46,437 bases of DNA from Candidatus Thioglobus perditus (GTDB lineage Bacteria; Pseudomonadota; Gammaproteobacteria; PS1; Pseudothioglobaceae). The notes beneath the pieces are model-generated. The model had not been told where the DNA came from and did no database searches. It saw only the letters and a program-made list of their open reading frames with translations. Where the stretch lies: assembly GCA_002909145.1 (NCBI GenBank), contig PNQY01000120.1, positions 1 to 46,437 on the forward strand, read 5' to 3'. Positions 8,256 to 17,633 of this stretch are shown here, piece after piece (the first letter of the stretch is position 1; every line of letters starts with the position of its first letter). A program made the translations under genes and the position numbers.

Positions 8256-9520
8256 GCGCCAAACGCTCCTTTAAGTGCAAAAAAGAATAATATAGACATT
8301 ATTGCTCCGGCTGGAAGAGTCACAATCCATGACAAGAAAATCCTATTAATTACTCGAGTATCGAGGGCTGCCATACCTCTAGCAAGGCCAACTCCAAGAA
8401 CCGCTCCTACTAGCACCTGTGTAGTTGAAACTGGCAGTCCAGTTCCAGATGCAATAACTACTGTTGCTGCAGCTGCTAAAGTTGCTGCAAAGCCACGAGA
8501 AGGGGTTAATTGGGTAATACCTGTTCCAATTGTTGCAATTACCTTATGTCCATAAGTAACCAATCCAATAACAATACCACTACCACCAACGAGCAATATC
8601 CATACTGGCAAGGCACTCTTAGAGCCAATAATTCCACCACTTTCAATAACTCCATATATTGCCGCCAATGGTCCGATAGCATTAGCAACATCATTTGATC
8701 CATGAGCAAACGCCATAGCTGCTGCAGTGATAATCATAAGCACACTAAATACTCTTTCCATTGAGGTAAAGTGAAAATTTATGTTTTCATCCGGATCTAT
8801 ATGAATACGTCTAATAATAACCGTACCAATCAAAGCCACAATAAGGCCAAAACCAGTTGCAAGCATATAACTTGTAAATGTATCAAAACTAAGACCAATA
8901 TGCTTCAAGCCTTTAAAAATTGTCACTAATGAAATTACAAAACCAACCAAAAACATATAAAACGGCACATATTTTTTAGCATTATCAAATGGCTTTGATG
9001 TATCAATAATTAAGTTTTGTAAGCTTCTGAATAGCATGAAGGCAATACTTCCCGCCAGAATTGGTGAAACAATCCAGCTCATGGCAATATTGCTTACTTT
9101 GCCCCAGGCAACGGCATCAACACCAACACCTACAGCTCCAAAACCAACAATTGCTCCCACAATAGAGTGAGTAGTTGATACTGGCCATCCAAGATTTGAT
9201 GCGATCATTAGCCACATTCCAGCAGCTAACAGCGAGGCAAGCATGCCATAGACTAATAAATGCGGATCGTTTGTAAATAGTGATGCATCCAAAATGCCTT
9301 TACGAATAGTAGCCGTTACTTCTCCGCCTGCAAGAATAGCACCAGCAAATTCAAAGATAACTGCGATAATAACTGCTTGTTTAATGGTAACTGCCCCAGA
9401 ACCAACAGATGTTCCCATGGCATTAGCAACATCATTAGCGCCCACACCCCATGCCATAAACAAACCAAAAACAATAGCGAGAATTAATAAGACGTCACCG
9501 TAATTTGCAATAATTTCCAT
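8252..9520 (-). CDS. pitA: PiT-family inorganic phosphate transporter
   Basis: The 422-residue membrane protein has the two PiT signatures: GANDVANAMGTSVGSGAVT near the N-terminus and GSNDVANAIGPLAA in the second half. Two STT-containing segments (PVSTTHSIVGA, PVSTTQVLVGA) form the internal duplication. It should be a low-affinity phosphate symporter of the inner membrane. The DUF47 gene lies 19 bases upstream, a standard pairing. Sulfate transport, seen for some relatives, is less likely. Confidence 0.9.
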   Translation of the reverse strand: MEIIANYGDVLLILAIVFGLFMAWGVGANDVANAMGTSVGSGAVTIKQAVIIAVIFEFAGAILAGGEVTATIRKGILDASLFTNDPHLLVYGMLASLLAAGMWLMIASNLGWPVSTTHSIVGAIVGFGAVGVGVDAVAWGKVSNIAMSWIVSPILAGSIAFMLFRSLQNLIIDTSKPFDNAKKYVPFYMFLVGFVISLVTIFKGLKHIGLSFDTFTSYMLATGFGLIVALIGTVIIRRIHIDPDENINFHFTSMERVFSVLMIITAAAMAFAHGSNDVANAIGPLAAIYGVIESGGIIGSKSALPVWILLVGGSGIVIGLVTYGHKVIATIGTGITQLTPSRGFAATLAAAATVVIASGTGLPVSTTQVLVGAVLGVGLARGMAALDTRVINRIFLSWIVTLPAGAIMSILFFFALKGAFGA

Positions 9521-9539
9521 AATATAGCCTTTTTATGAT

Positions 9540-10217
9540 TTATTTAGCAAGCAATACTTCTAATCTTGAACCGACTTTTTGCGCCGCATCAGCAAGCTCG
9601 CCAAGCCACTCGACCGCACGATAGTAGAATATTACATCTACTGGAGGCAGGTCAGACTCTAATGGAAATAACTTAGCACGAATTGTATGCTGAATCTTGT
9701 CAGACTCACTTTCTAATTCGTTAATCTTCTCAATAATATTATTAACTACTTTACGCTCACGACTTCCAAATGCAGTTTCTAGTAATTCATCTAATTCGTT
9801 AACAGCTTTAAGAGCTGTAGCTGAAGTTTTAATGCAAACCTCAGTAAGCTCAATAATGTCTTCAAAAATCTCATCTGGCAAGGTCATCTTGCGATTAATC
9901 ATAAGTCCAGATACATCTTTAGCAATATTTGCTATCGAGTCTTGAATAAGTAATAAATCAAGTAAATCTCTGCGCGAAAAAGGCATCATAAATGTTGAAG
10001 GCAAGCTAAGGCGTAATTTTTTCTTAAGATCATCCGCCTCACGTTCTATAGTGCCAATTGTTGATTTAATTTCTTCAGCTGTCTCCCAGTCTTGGGCATG
10101 AATGGCAATCATAAAACCGTTAAGCTCCCCAATACATAAATGCACGCGAGTCATATGTTGCTGCAATGGGCTAATCGGTGATTTACCGAATAAGCCATAA
10201 ATATTATTGTTTGCCAT
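9540..10217 (-). CDS. DUF47 / PhoU-like protein, partner of the Pit transporter
   Basis: This 225-residue all-helical protein of the TIGR00153 / DUF47 family is distantly related to PhoU. It shows the pattern of EREADDLKKKLR, then TFMMPFSRRDLLDLL in the first half and a repeat-like ELESESDKIQHTIR in the second. These proteins are encoded beside PiT transporters and are thought to modulate phosphate uptake. Here it is the gene directly upstream of the transporter on the same strand. Confidence 0.88.
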   Translation of the reverse strand: MANNNIYGLFGKSPISPLQQHMTRVHLCIGELNGFMIAIHAQDWETAEEIKSTIGTIEREADDLKKKLRLSLPSTFMMPFSRRDLLDLLLIQDSIANIAKDVSGLMINRKMTLPDEIFEDIIELTEVCIKTSATALKAVNELDELLETAFGSRERKVVNNIIEKINELESESDKIQHTIRAKLFPLESDLPPVDVIFYYRAVEWLGELADAAQKVGSRLEVLLAK

Positions 10218-10292
10218 CTTCTTTTCCCTTTTTTTATTACTTTATTTTTATATATTGTTCAATTGCGAATTTTCTATAAAAAAAACTATATG

Positions 10293-10475
10293 TCAACCCT
10301 CTTTCTTTTGTTTTTTTTCAGAGCTAAAATCATCTTGGTCTTCATCAAATAAAATACGTTGACCCTCTCCCTCTAAATCATCAAATTGTCCACTCTTAAC
10401 CCCCATCATTAAAAGAATTACCAGAACTACACCAACAAAAATCATACTTGGAATTAACCAATATATTACGTCCAT
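10293..10475 (-). CDS. ccoS: cbb3-type cytochrome oxidase assembly protein CcoS
   Basis: The 60-residue protein has one N-terminal membrane helix followed by GVKSGQFDDLEGEGQRILFD, the invariant CcoS signature, and an acidic/lysine-rich tail. CcoS is needed to mature the cbb3 oxidase, including cofactor insertion in CcoN. No ccoNOQP or ccoGHI genes are in the window, so it is separated from them here. It points to microaerobic respiration. Confidence 0.9.
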   Translation of the reverse strand: MDVIYWLIPSMIFVGVVLVILLMMGVKSGQFDDLEGEGQRILFDEDQDDFSSEKKQKKEG

Positions 10476-10524
10476 TTTTTGCCCTTTGTTTGGTTAAATT
10501 CTAATATTAGCATAATTTATTTTT

Positions 10525-10710
10525 TTACAATTGGAGTGGATTTCTCATTAATTTCACTAAAAATTTGTAAAAAGCATCAAATTCTTTGTCACCCGGATAG
10601 TCAGAATCAACATTAATTATTTCGGTTTTTCCAGATAAAGTTAAATGTGCATCTTTAGCATTTTCACATATGCTTACCACCAAGTCAAAATCTATAATAT
10701 TTTCATAGTT
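10525..10710 (-). pseudogene. Remnant of an ArsC-like arsenate reductase / low-molecular-weight phosphatase
   Basis: An open stretch of 61 codons runs to a TAA but has no usable start; a stop lies directly before it in frame. The translation contains DFDLVVSICENAKDAH, then SGKTEIINVDSDYPGD and FDAFYKFLVKL. These resemble the C-terminal half of thioredoxin-linked ArsC proteins (DfDyVitvCdnA..., GktkviHwgfdDP, FrrvRdeI). The N-terminal catalytic CxxxxxR part is absent, and the CP after the NAkd segment is replaced. It abuts the end of a LysE gene by 16 bases. It reads as a decayed gene; a small expressed protein cannot be excluded. Confidence 0.5.
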
Positions 10711-10726
10711 TTATATTATAGGTAGT

Positions 10727-11335
10727 TTATGACAACCCAAGCAATACACCGGCCAATATCATTACCACTGCAACTAGTTGATTGATGAGATGATCTGTAC
10801 CAGGTTTTGCAAATAATATTTTAATCTTAGCCACGCTAGCATTAATTGCACTAACACCAAGCAACAACCCTAAACCAACTGTTAATAATATTTGCACTGC
10901 ATAAAAAGAATCAACTCTAGATAAATCAATAAATATCGGAAGGATAGCGATATAAAAGATCATAACCTTTGGGTTGGTTATAGAAATAATAAAACCTGTT
11001 GTCAACTCATTGATATTACTCTTATGACTTGATCTCTCACTAAGCTTTACTTTATGTGCATTCCAGGTCCTTATGCCTAGATATACTAAATAAAGTCCGC
11101 CAATTACTCTGACATAATCCATTGCATAGGTAATCAGCCCTGCAAAAAAGTCTAGAGAGAAAATAACAACAGACAGATAAACCAAGTCACCTAAAACCAT
11201 GCCGAATGACAAATAAAGAGCTGGAAAAAAACCCTGTGAAATGCTTTTAGCAAATACAGCTAAAGTGCCTGGACCAGGGGTTATTACAAATACAAAAGCA
11301 ATAGTAAATAGCGTAGCAAATTCAGAAACATTCAT
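10727..11335 (-). CDS. LysE/RhtB-family amino-acid exporter (second of a tandem pair)
   Basis: The gene encodes 202 residues from the ATG at 11335 (MNVSEFATLF), seven bases after the stop triplet of the upstream paralogue begins. A longer frame starting within the upstream gene is unlikely. The family signature FVITPGPGTLAVFAKS lies near the N-terminus and TNPKVMIFYIAILP in the middle, with about six membrane segments. LysE/RhtB proteins export amino acids such as threonine, homoserine or lysine. The substrate here is not predictable. Confidence 0.82.
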   Translation of the reverse strand: MNVSEFATLFTIAFVFVITPGPGTLAVFAKSISQGFFPALYLSFGMVLGDLVYLSVVIFSLDFFAGLITYAMDYVRVIGGLYLVYLGIRTWNAHKVKLSERSSHKSNINELTTGFIISITNPKVMIFYIAILPIFIDLSRVDSFYAVQILLTVGLGLLLGVSAINASVAKIKILFAKPGTDHLINQLVAVVMILAGVLLGLS

Positions 11336-11339
11336 AATG

Positions 11340-11948
11340 TCAATATAATGCCACAAAAACACCGACAAGCATCATAGTAATACCGGTAATTTGATTGACT
11401 TTTTTAATTACCACTGGATTCTCAATATGCTTTCGTAGTTTTAAGCCTAATACATTGGCCATACTAAGCACCAACAACACAGTAATGCCAACTACTACAA
11501 TCACTTGAATTTCAGTAGTTAAGGTTAGGTCGTTTAAATCAATAAATATTGGCAAAAAAGACAAATAATAAATAATGGTTTTAGGGTTGGTTCCACCGAC
11601 AACAAAACCAGCCAAGAGCAATTTAAAAACAGATCTTTTCTCTCTTTGTGATTCAAAACTAACTCCCTTTGATAAATACTGCTGAATACCAATAAAGAGT
11701 AAATATGCGGCACCAAAAAACTTCACATACACCATACTATCAGCAATAGTTTGCGCTATTATCGTAAGTGCAAACATTGCCACTGAAACATACAAAACAT
11801 CTCCAACAACATGGCCAATTGACAACCACAATGCTGGAATCGCACCATAACGAGTAGAAGTTGCAAGCACCGCAAACAAGCCTGGTCCTGGCGATATAGC
11901 GTAAACAAACGTTGCGAACGCTAAAGATATTAGTGTGAATATATCCAT
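11340..11948 (-). CDS. LysE/RhtB-family amino-acid exporter (first of a tandem pair)
   Basis: This is also 202 residues, with VYAISPGPGLFAVLATS at the N-terminus and TNPKTIIYYLSFLPIF in the middle. The layout matches the downstream paralogue, so the pair arose by duplication or was acquired together. Predicted to have about six membrane helices in the inner membrane. The gene is divergent from accA, with 45 bases between the starts. Confidence 0.82.
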   Translation of the reverse strand: MDIFTLISLAFATFVYAISPGPGLFAVLATSTRYGAIPALWLSIGHVVGDVLYVSVAMFALTIIAQTIADSMVYVKFFGAAYLLFIGIQQYLSKGVSFESQREKRSVFKLLLAGFVVGGTNPKTIIYYLSFLPIFIDLNDLTLTTEIQVIVVVGITVLLVLSMANVLGLKLRKHIENPVVIKKVNQITGITMMLVGVFVALY

Positions 11949-11993
11949 CTGCTATAATTTCGAATATTATTAATAAACTAATTTTAAAGCCTT

Positions 11994-12944
11994 ATGAATT
12001 TAGATTATCTTGATTTTGAGCAACCTATTGCCGACCTAGAGTCCAAGATAGAGGCGCTTTGCAATATTAAAGACAAAGTTGATATTGTTGAAGAAATGAA
12101 TGCGTTAAAAGATAAAAGTAATACACTTACTAAAAAAATCTTTTCATCACTATCTGACTGGCAAATATCACAACTGGCACGTCATCCGAAGCGCCTTTAC
12201 ACACTAGACTATATTAATGATGTGTTTGATGAATTTACTGAATTACATGGCGATAGAGCCTATGGTGATGATCATGCAATAATTGGTGGTATAGCCAAAT
12301 TAGATGGCAATCCGGTAATGTTTATTGGCCAACAAAAAGGTCGAACCACTCAAGAAAAATTAAAGCATAATTTTGGTATGCCACGCCCAGAAGGTTATCG
12401 TAAGGCCTTGCGTCTTATGAAAATGGCAGAAAAATTCTCAATGCCAATTATTACTTTTATTGATACTCCTGGAGCATATCCAGGCATTGGTGCAGAAGAG
12501 CGAGGCCAGTCAGAAGCAATTGCTAGAAACTTATTTGAAATGTCTACTCTTAAAACACCAATTATTTCAGTAGTCATTGGTGAAGGCGGCTCTGGTGGTG
12601 CGCTTGCCATTGGTGTTGCTGATAAAGTTATGATGTTTGAGTATTCAATATACTCAGTTATCTCTCCAGAAGGCTGCGCTTCAATACTTTACAAAGACGC
12701 TGCTAAAGCCGATATTGCCGCAGAATCACTAAAACTAACCTCTAAACACCTTAAGAAAGAAGGTCTTATTGACGAAATTATTAGTGAACCATTAGGTGGA
12801 ATTCATCGTGACCCGGAAAAAGCACGCACCCTGCTAAAAGCAGCATTGGGTAAGCAGCTAGCAGATATCAACAGCATTTCTATTGCAGAACTATTACAAG
12901 AAAGGCAAGAAAAACTACTTAGCTTTGGACGATTTAAAAACTAA
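11994..12944 (+). CDS. accA: Acetyl-CoA carboxylase carboxyltransferase subunit alpha
   Basis: The 316-residue protein has the usual start ([17 protein letters not shown]) and the crotonase-type core [23 protein letters not shown] followed by [15 protein letters not shown], which forms the carboxybiotin/CoA site. With AccD it transfers carboxyl from biotin to acetyl-CoA, the first step of fatty acid synthesis. Length is normal. The next gene, tilS, overlaps or nearly overlaps its 3' end, a common gammaproteobacterial order. Confidence 0.97.
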   Translation: MNLDYLDFEQPIADLESKIEALCNIKDKVDIVEEMNALKDKSNTLTKKIFSSLSDWQISQLARHPKRLYTLDYINDVFDEFTELHGDRAYGDDHAIIGGIAKLDGNPVMFIGQQKGRTTQEKLKHNFGMPRPEGYRKALRLMKMAEKFSMPIITFIDTPGAYPGIGAEERGQSEAIARNLFEMSTLKTPIISVVIGEGGSGGALAIGVADKVMMFEYSIYSVISPEGCASILYKDAAKADIAAESLKLTSKHLKKEGLIDEIISEPLGGIHRDPEKARTLLKAALGKQLADINSISIAELLQERQEKLLSFGRFKN

Positions 12945-14100
12945 AGATAGTTTTCTAGAGGACAAAAAAATTGTCCTTGGCCTTAGTGGTGGCATTGATT
13001 CTATTGTGCTGCTTCATTATCTTCATACCCACTATCCAGAGAACTTAAGAGTTATTCACTGCAATCACCACCTATCTAGGTACGCTAATCAGTGGGTCGA
13101 CTTCTGTCAGAAATTATGTCAAGACCTGAAAATTGAATGCGAAAATATCGATATTTATCTAGAAAATGACGCTAATATTGAAGAAAATGCACGTAAAAAA
13201 CGCTATTATTCTCTATCACGCTCATTAGATAAAAATGAGGTGCTATGTACCGCACATCATCAAGATGACCAAGCAGAAACCTTACTATTACAATTGTTTC
13301 GTGGCTCTGGAGTTGCTGGCCTTGCATCTATGCCAAAAATAAAGCATTTGGGCGGCGGCATTCATTATCGGCCGATGCTGAATATCAACAAGGTTCAAAT
13401 TGTTGAGTATGCAAGGCAGCACAAGCTTAACTGGATTGAAGATGACAGCAACAAAGACACCAACTTTAGACGTAATTTTTTGCGTTTAGATGTTTTGCCA
13501 AAATTATCATCAGTATATAAAAATCTAACAAAAACCTTGTCTAGGAGCGCAAAACATCAATCAGAAGCATTAAGACTTTCGCGTGAACTAGCAGATATTG
13601 ACTTACAAAAAAATAACATTATTAGTGATAGTGGTCGTATCAACTCGGAAGAATTAGGAAAACTTGAGAATCATAGAATTAAGAATATCTTGCGCCACCA
13701 CCTTAGTTTGTTTGGATTCTTAGCTCCAACAGATAAAATAATGGAGCAAATTATTGAGCTTTTATACGCCAAATCTGATGCCAAACCATTGGTAAGCTGG
13801 GGTGAGTTTGAAATTAGGCGCTATCAAAATGAATTGTATTTTATTAACAGCAATATTGATAAAAATGAAAATTATTGCCCGCTACATAAAGAATTTGAAA
13901 ATTTGCCAAATTTTTCAATTCGCTATCGCTCCGAAGGTCAGAGAATTAAATTACCGGGTAAAAATCACTCGCAATCTCTTAAAAAAGTCTTACAAGAGGC
14001 AAACATACCACCCTGGGAGAGAAATTCACTAAAAATGTACTATATTGATGATGAATTGCGCGCCATGGAGCGCATTGGAAGAATGGAAAGCGCTGAATAG
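12925..14100 (+). CDS. tilS: tRNA(Ile)-lysidine synthase
   Basis: The N-terminal PP-loop [13 protein letters not shown] is the ATP pyrophosphatase motif. [10 protein letters not shown] segment and a C-terminal TilS domain ([23 protein letters not shown]) complete the protein. It changes the CAU anticodon of tRNA-Ile2 to lysidine so that it reads AUA. That tRNA is in this window at 29410. No ATG is available at the front; I chose the TTG at 12925 (391 residues), which places the P-loop at the usual distance. A TTG at 12883 (405 residues) is the alternative. Either start overlaps accA. Confidence 0.92.
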   Translation: MDDLKTKDSFLEDKKIVLGLSGGIDSIVLLHYLHTHYPENLRVIHCNHHLSRYANQWVDFCQKLCQDLKIECENIDIYLENDANIEENARKKRYYSLSRSLDKNEVLCTAHHQDDQAETLLLQLFRGSGVAGLASMPKIKHLGGGIHYRPMLNINKVQIVEYARQHKLNWIEDDSNKDTNFRRNFLRLDVLPKLSSVYKNLTKTLSRSAKHQSEALRLSRELADIDLQKNNIISDSGRINSEELGKLENHRIKNILRHHLSLFGFLAPTDKIMEQIIELLYAKSDAKPLVSWGEFEIRRYQNELYFINSNIDKNENYCPLHKEFENLPNFSIRYRSEGQRIKLPGKNHSQSLKKVLQEANIPPWERNSLKMYYIDDELRAMERIGRMESAE

Positions 14101-14107
14101 TGCTTAA

Positions 14108-14548
14108 TTATTGATAAGGATTTGCAATTTGCATTTTTTCCAAAATTTTAATTTCTAAATTTTCCATCTCAACAGCTTCAGACTCTTTTATATGATCATA
14201 ACCAATTAAATGCAATGTGCCATGAATAGCAATATGCAGTAGATGATCATTAAAAGTTTTATTTTGCTCATTGGCTTCTTTAGCCACTACCTCAGAACAA
14301 ATAACTACATCACCTAATATTGCCTCATCAATCTCAATAGGCAAATCTGATGGAAAAGATAAAACATTGGTTGTTTTGTCTTTATGACGATAGGTTTTGT
14401 TCAAATTTTGAATTTCAATCTTATCAACAATTCGAATTAATAATTCACTCTCACCCTTGTCTAAATCAGTCATTACTTGTTGTAACGCATCTACAAGATT
14501 CTGCTCATTAATTAAAACATCATTAATACTGTTTTGAATAACAACCAT
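14108..14548 (-). CDS. ybeY: Endoribonuclease YbeY (rRNA maturation factor)
   Basis: The 146-residue protein has the zinc motif HGTLHLIGYDH (H-x3-H-x5-H), and NKTYRHKDKTTNVLSFP upstream, both diagnostic for YbeY. It acts in 16S rRNA 3' end maturation and ribosome quality control. It converges on tilS, with seven bases between the stops, and is divergent from priA. Often ybeY lies with phoH and corC; neither neighbour is seen here. Confidence 0.95.
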   Translation of the reverse strand: MVVIQNSINDVLINEQNLVDALQQVMTDLDKGESELLIRIVDKIEIQNLNKTYRHKDKTTNVLSFPSDLPIEIDEAILGDVVICSEVVAKEANEQNKTFNDHLLHIAIHGTLHLIGYDHIKESEAVEMENLEIKILEKMQIANPYQ

Positions 14549-14601
14549 TATGGGTTTTTTAAGAATAAAATGATTTTATTTTAGTCTTAAAACATTTAAC
14601 T

Positions 14602-16566
14602 TTGTTGTCAATCCTAGAAGTTGCAATACCTGTGCCATTAAATAAAACTTTTGATTACTTGTCTGATCAAAAGGTGGATATAGGCGTGCGAGTAAAAGTC
14701 CCATTTGGACGAAAAAAAGTTGTTGGTATAGTGCTTGGAAGCAAAGAAAAAAGCGAATTTGACAAGCTTAAATCAGTTGAAGAGGTGCTAGATAAAAAGC
14801 CAATCTTAGACAAAACTATATTGGATTTCTTATTCTGGTCTGCAAAATATTACCACCATCCAATTGGTGAAGTTATATCGACCGCACTACCTAAGAATTT
14901 GCGCTTAGGCAAAGATGCAAAAATTAAAAAAGTTATCGGTCTGCCAAAAGAAGTTGAAAAACCTGACTTTGAAACAACCGATGAGCAACAGACAATAATT
15001 GATCAAATCTTAAAAGACACCAATAACTATCATGGATTTTTGCTCCACGGAGTAACTGGAAGTGGCAAGACTGAAGTATATCTGCACATAACCCAGGCTA
15101 TGCTTGACCTGGGCAAACAAGTGCTGGTGCTGGTGCCTGAGATTGGACTTACTCCACAAATGGTTAGTCGCTTCGAGTCTCGACTAGAAACCAATGTTGT
15201 TGCCATCCATTCACAACTAAATGAGACCCAGAAACTTGATGCATATTTAATGGCTAAGAACACAGATGCAGGTGTAGTGCTTGGAACTCGTAGTGCGATT
15301 TTCACACCAATGCCTAACTTGGGCTTAATCATTATTGACGAAGAGCATGATAATTCATTCAAACAACAATCTAGTTTTAGATACTCAGCCAGGGACTTAA
15401 GCTTTATTCGTGCCAAACAGGCTAATATTCCACTAGTATTAGGCACAGCTACGCCGTCACTAGAAACACTAAAAAACTCACTTGATAGTAAATTAACCAG
15501 ACTCACACTAGCTAATAGAGCTGGTGGCGCAACACTACCAAAAGTAAGTCTGATTGATATGCGCTCTAATACTGATGGTGCATTATCAAAATTATTAATT
15601 GAAAAAATGCAGCAACACTTGAATTCTGGCAAACAAGTAATGTTGTTTATTAACCGAAGAGGCTATGCGCCAGTGTTTTTCTGCACTGAATGTGGCTGGA
15701 AGTCTGGATGCAGTCATTGTGATTCAAGTATGATTTACCATCGCCATATTAATCGACTTAAGTGTCATCATTGTGGCGATGAAAAAATTCCAGAACAGAT
15801 TTGTCCAGAATGTGGAGAGCGCAAACTTGAGGTTTATGGATACGGCACAGAACGCCTTGAAGAAACATTAGAGTCGCATTTTTCTAACACCCCTATTATT
15901 CGTATTGATCGTGACACTACACGACGCAAGAAAGCCTTCTCTCAACACTTGGATAGGATTAACTCAGGAGAGCCTTGTATTATTGTTGGTACTCAAATGC
16001 TTGCCAAAGGGCATGATTTTTCCAATCTTGCTATGGTGGGGATCCTGGATATTGATGCTGGATTTTTATCAATCAACTTTAGAGCTACTGAATATTTAGC
16101 ACAACTATTAATTCAGGTGTCTGGTCGTGCGGGCAGAAATACAGAGCAAGGTGAAGTAGTAATTCAAACACGATACCCTAATCATCCAATGTTTAGCTAC
16201 GTATTGTCAAATCGCTATACACAATATGCATCTCAACTACTTAAACAAAGAATGTGTGCTGTTATGCCACCATTTGCACATCAGGCACTATTATGCGCAA
16301 ATGCCAAGGTTAAGCAAAATGCTGAAGATTTTTTACGCGAAGTGGCAACTCTACTAAAGAATATTCAAATGAATTCGGTTGAAATTTGGGGTCCGGTAAG
16401 TAGTGTAATTGAGAAAAAATCAGACTATTATTATTTTAATTTATACTTGCAATCTACTGACAGGTCAGCATTACATCAAATGTTGTCTACTTTTAACCAA
16501 CACACAGAATCACTTAAATTAAAAAACAAAGTACGCTGGTATTTAGATATTGATCCAATTGATTAA
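14602..16566 (+). CDS. priA: Primosomal replication restart helicase PriA
   Basis: This 654-residue protein is somewhat shorter than the E. coli one (about 730). The N-terminus VAIPVPLNKTFDYL is the 3'-DNA-binding domain. Helicase motifs follow: GVTGSGKTEVY, IIDEEHD and SGRAGR. Between them are the paired zinc motifs (CTECGW, CSHC, CHHCG, CPECG). PriA reloads the replisome at stalled forks. The start is a TTG; a second TTG follows immediately, and no ATG fits. Confidence 0.96.
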   Translation: MLSILEVAIPVPLNKTFDYLSDQKVDIGVRVKVPFGRKKVVGIVLGSKEKSEFDKLKSVEEVLDKKPILDKTILDFLFWSAKYYHHPIGEVISTALPKNLRLGKDAKIKKVIGLPKEVEKPDFETTDEQQTIIDQILKDTNNYHGFLLHGVTGSGKTEVYLHITQAMLDLGKQVLVLVPEIGLTPQMVSRFESRLETNVVAIHSQLNETQKLDAYLMAKNTDAGVVLGTRSAIFTPMPNLGLIIIDEEHDNSFKQQSSFRYSARDLSFIRAKQANIPLVLGTATPSLETLKNSLDSKLTRLTLANRAGGATLPKVSLIDMRSNTDGALSKLLIEKMQQHLNSGKQVMLFINRRGYAPVFFCTECGWKSGCSHCDSSMIYHRHINRLKCHHCGDEKIPEQICPECGERKLEVYGYGTERLEETLESHFSNTPIIRIDRDTTRRKKAFSQHLDRINSGEPCIIVGTQMLAKGHDFSNLAMVGILDIDAGFLSINFRATEYLAQLLIQVSGRAGRNTEQGEVVIQTRYPNHPMFSYVLSNRYTQYASQLLKQRMCAVMPPFAHQALLCANAKVKQNAEDFLREVATLLKNIQMNSVEIWGPVSSVIEKKSDYYYFNLYLQSTDRSALHQMLSTFNQHTESLKLKNKVRWYLDIDPID

Positions 16567-16691
16567 ACCTTCTAAATCCGCAAACGAGCATTAGCATTAA
16601 CACTTAGTTGAAACAACATTTAATCAACAATATGTAAAAAATGAGAACAAATATTAAAGATATCTTGGTATAGATTTAAGTATAAACTATA

Positions 16692-17633
16692 TCAATCAAA
16701 TACACTTTCAAGATAGAGATAGACCGCATAGGCATTCTTACGGTTGGCCGCCTCAAAAGCAGGCTCATCTTCAAATTCAGACCAGTCAATTGCTTCATAA
16801 GCTGTATCGAACTGAATCATTTCATCAACTGCAAGTGTTAATTGATCAACCAAAAAGTTCAGATAACGATAAGTTAAGCCCATGGTTTCTTGAGGTTGAT
16901 CTGATGCCGTTCCATGCCCAGGCACAAAATACTCCATCTCAGTCTTGCGTACTCGATCAAGTGCCTTTATCCACCTAAAAACATCAGCATCGCCCACAAA
17001 AGGAATACGACCTTCAAAGATTAAATCACCACTATATAACGTTTGATCGTTCAAACTTAACAAAGACATATCTCCATCTGAATGAACTTTACCAAAATAG
17101 GTTAATAAGAATTGATGGTTGCCCAATGAAAATTTAGTATCTTTATCAATAATTCGATCTGGTTCCACCAAATAAGTCTTACTATTAACCCAAGGATAAA
17201 GCAAGGTACGTCTTGAATTTAACAAATTAGGTGCTGTTTCAGAATTCAGGTAATCCCAGGTGCCTTTAGGTGCCCAAATTTGAGCTCCCTGTTCTTTAAA
17301 CACTTGAAGACCATAAATATGATCAGCATGATAATGACTCACAATCACCAGCTTAATGGGCTTGTTGGTGACTTTGCGAATCTCTTCAAGCATAGCATTG
17401 GCTAATGACGGCGTTCCTAGACTATCAAACACCAACACTCCTTCAGTAGTTACCACAAAACCTGCATTGGAGATAAAGCCTTCATACTCAGTTGCCGATC
17501 CTGACAATCCAGGAATGTAATAAGCGTTTTCGTTTAGGTTTTCTGCCTTCACCTCAACACCAACCTTTTCATAATCATTTGCCTGAACAAGAAAAGGTAA
17601 TAAACTTAGTAGTAACAGTGTTTTTTTTATCAT
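16692..17633 (-). CDS. Exported metallo-beta-lactamase-fold hydrolase (SoxH-like)
   Basis: The 313-residue protein has a signal peptide (MIKKTLLLLSLLPFLVQA). The full set of metal ligands is present: HYHADH with H100, H102, D104 and H105, then VHSDGD, the bridging aspartate in YSGDLIF and the final histidine in PGHG. It belongs to the periplasmic MBL group that includes SoxH and the quinoprotein-relay hydrolases. The substrate is unknown; thiol or persulfide esters are a guess. Its ATG overlaps the bioA stop by four bases. Confidence 0.82.
   Translation of the reverse strand: MIKKTLLLLSLLPFLVQANDYEKVGVEVKAENLNENAYYIPGLSGSATEYEGFISNAGFVVTTEGVLVFDSLGTPSLANAMLEEIRKVTNKPIKLVIVSHYHADHIYGLQVFKEQGAQIWAPKGTWDYLNSETAPNLLNSRRTLLYPWVNSKTYLVEPDRIIDKDTKFSLGNHQFLLTYFGKVHSDGDMSLLSLNDQTLYSGDLIFEGRIPFVGDADVFRWIKALDRVRKTEMEYFVPGHGTASDQPQETMGLTYRYLNFLVDQLTLAVDEMIQFDTAYEAIDWSEFEDEPAFEAANRKNAYAVYLYLESVFD

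Noticed and set aside
15030-15632. Minus-strand open frame of 200 codons inside priA
   Set aside because: It is antisense to the helicase core, whose motifs are fully conserved in the plus frame. The translation is serine-rich with no domain.
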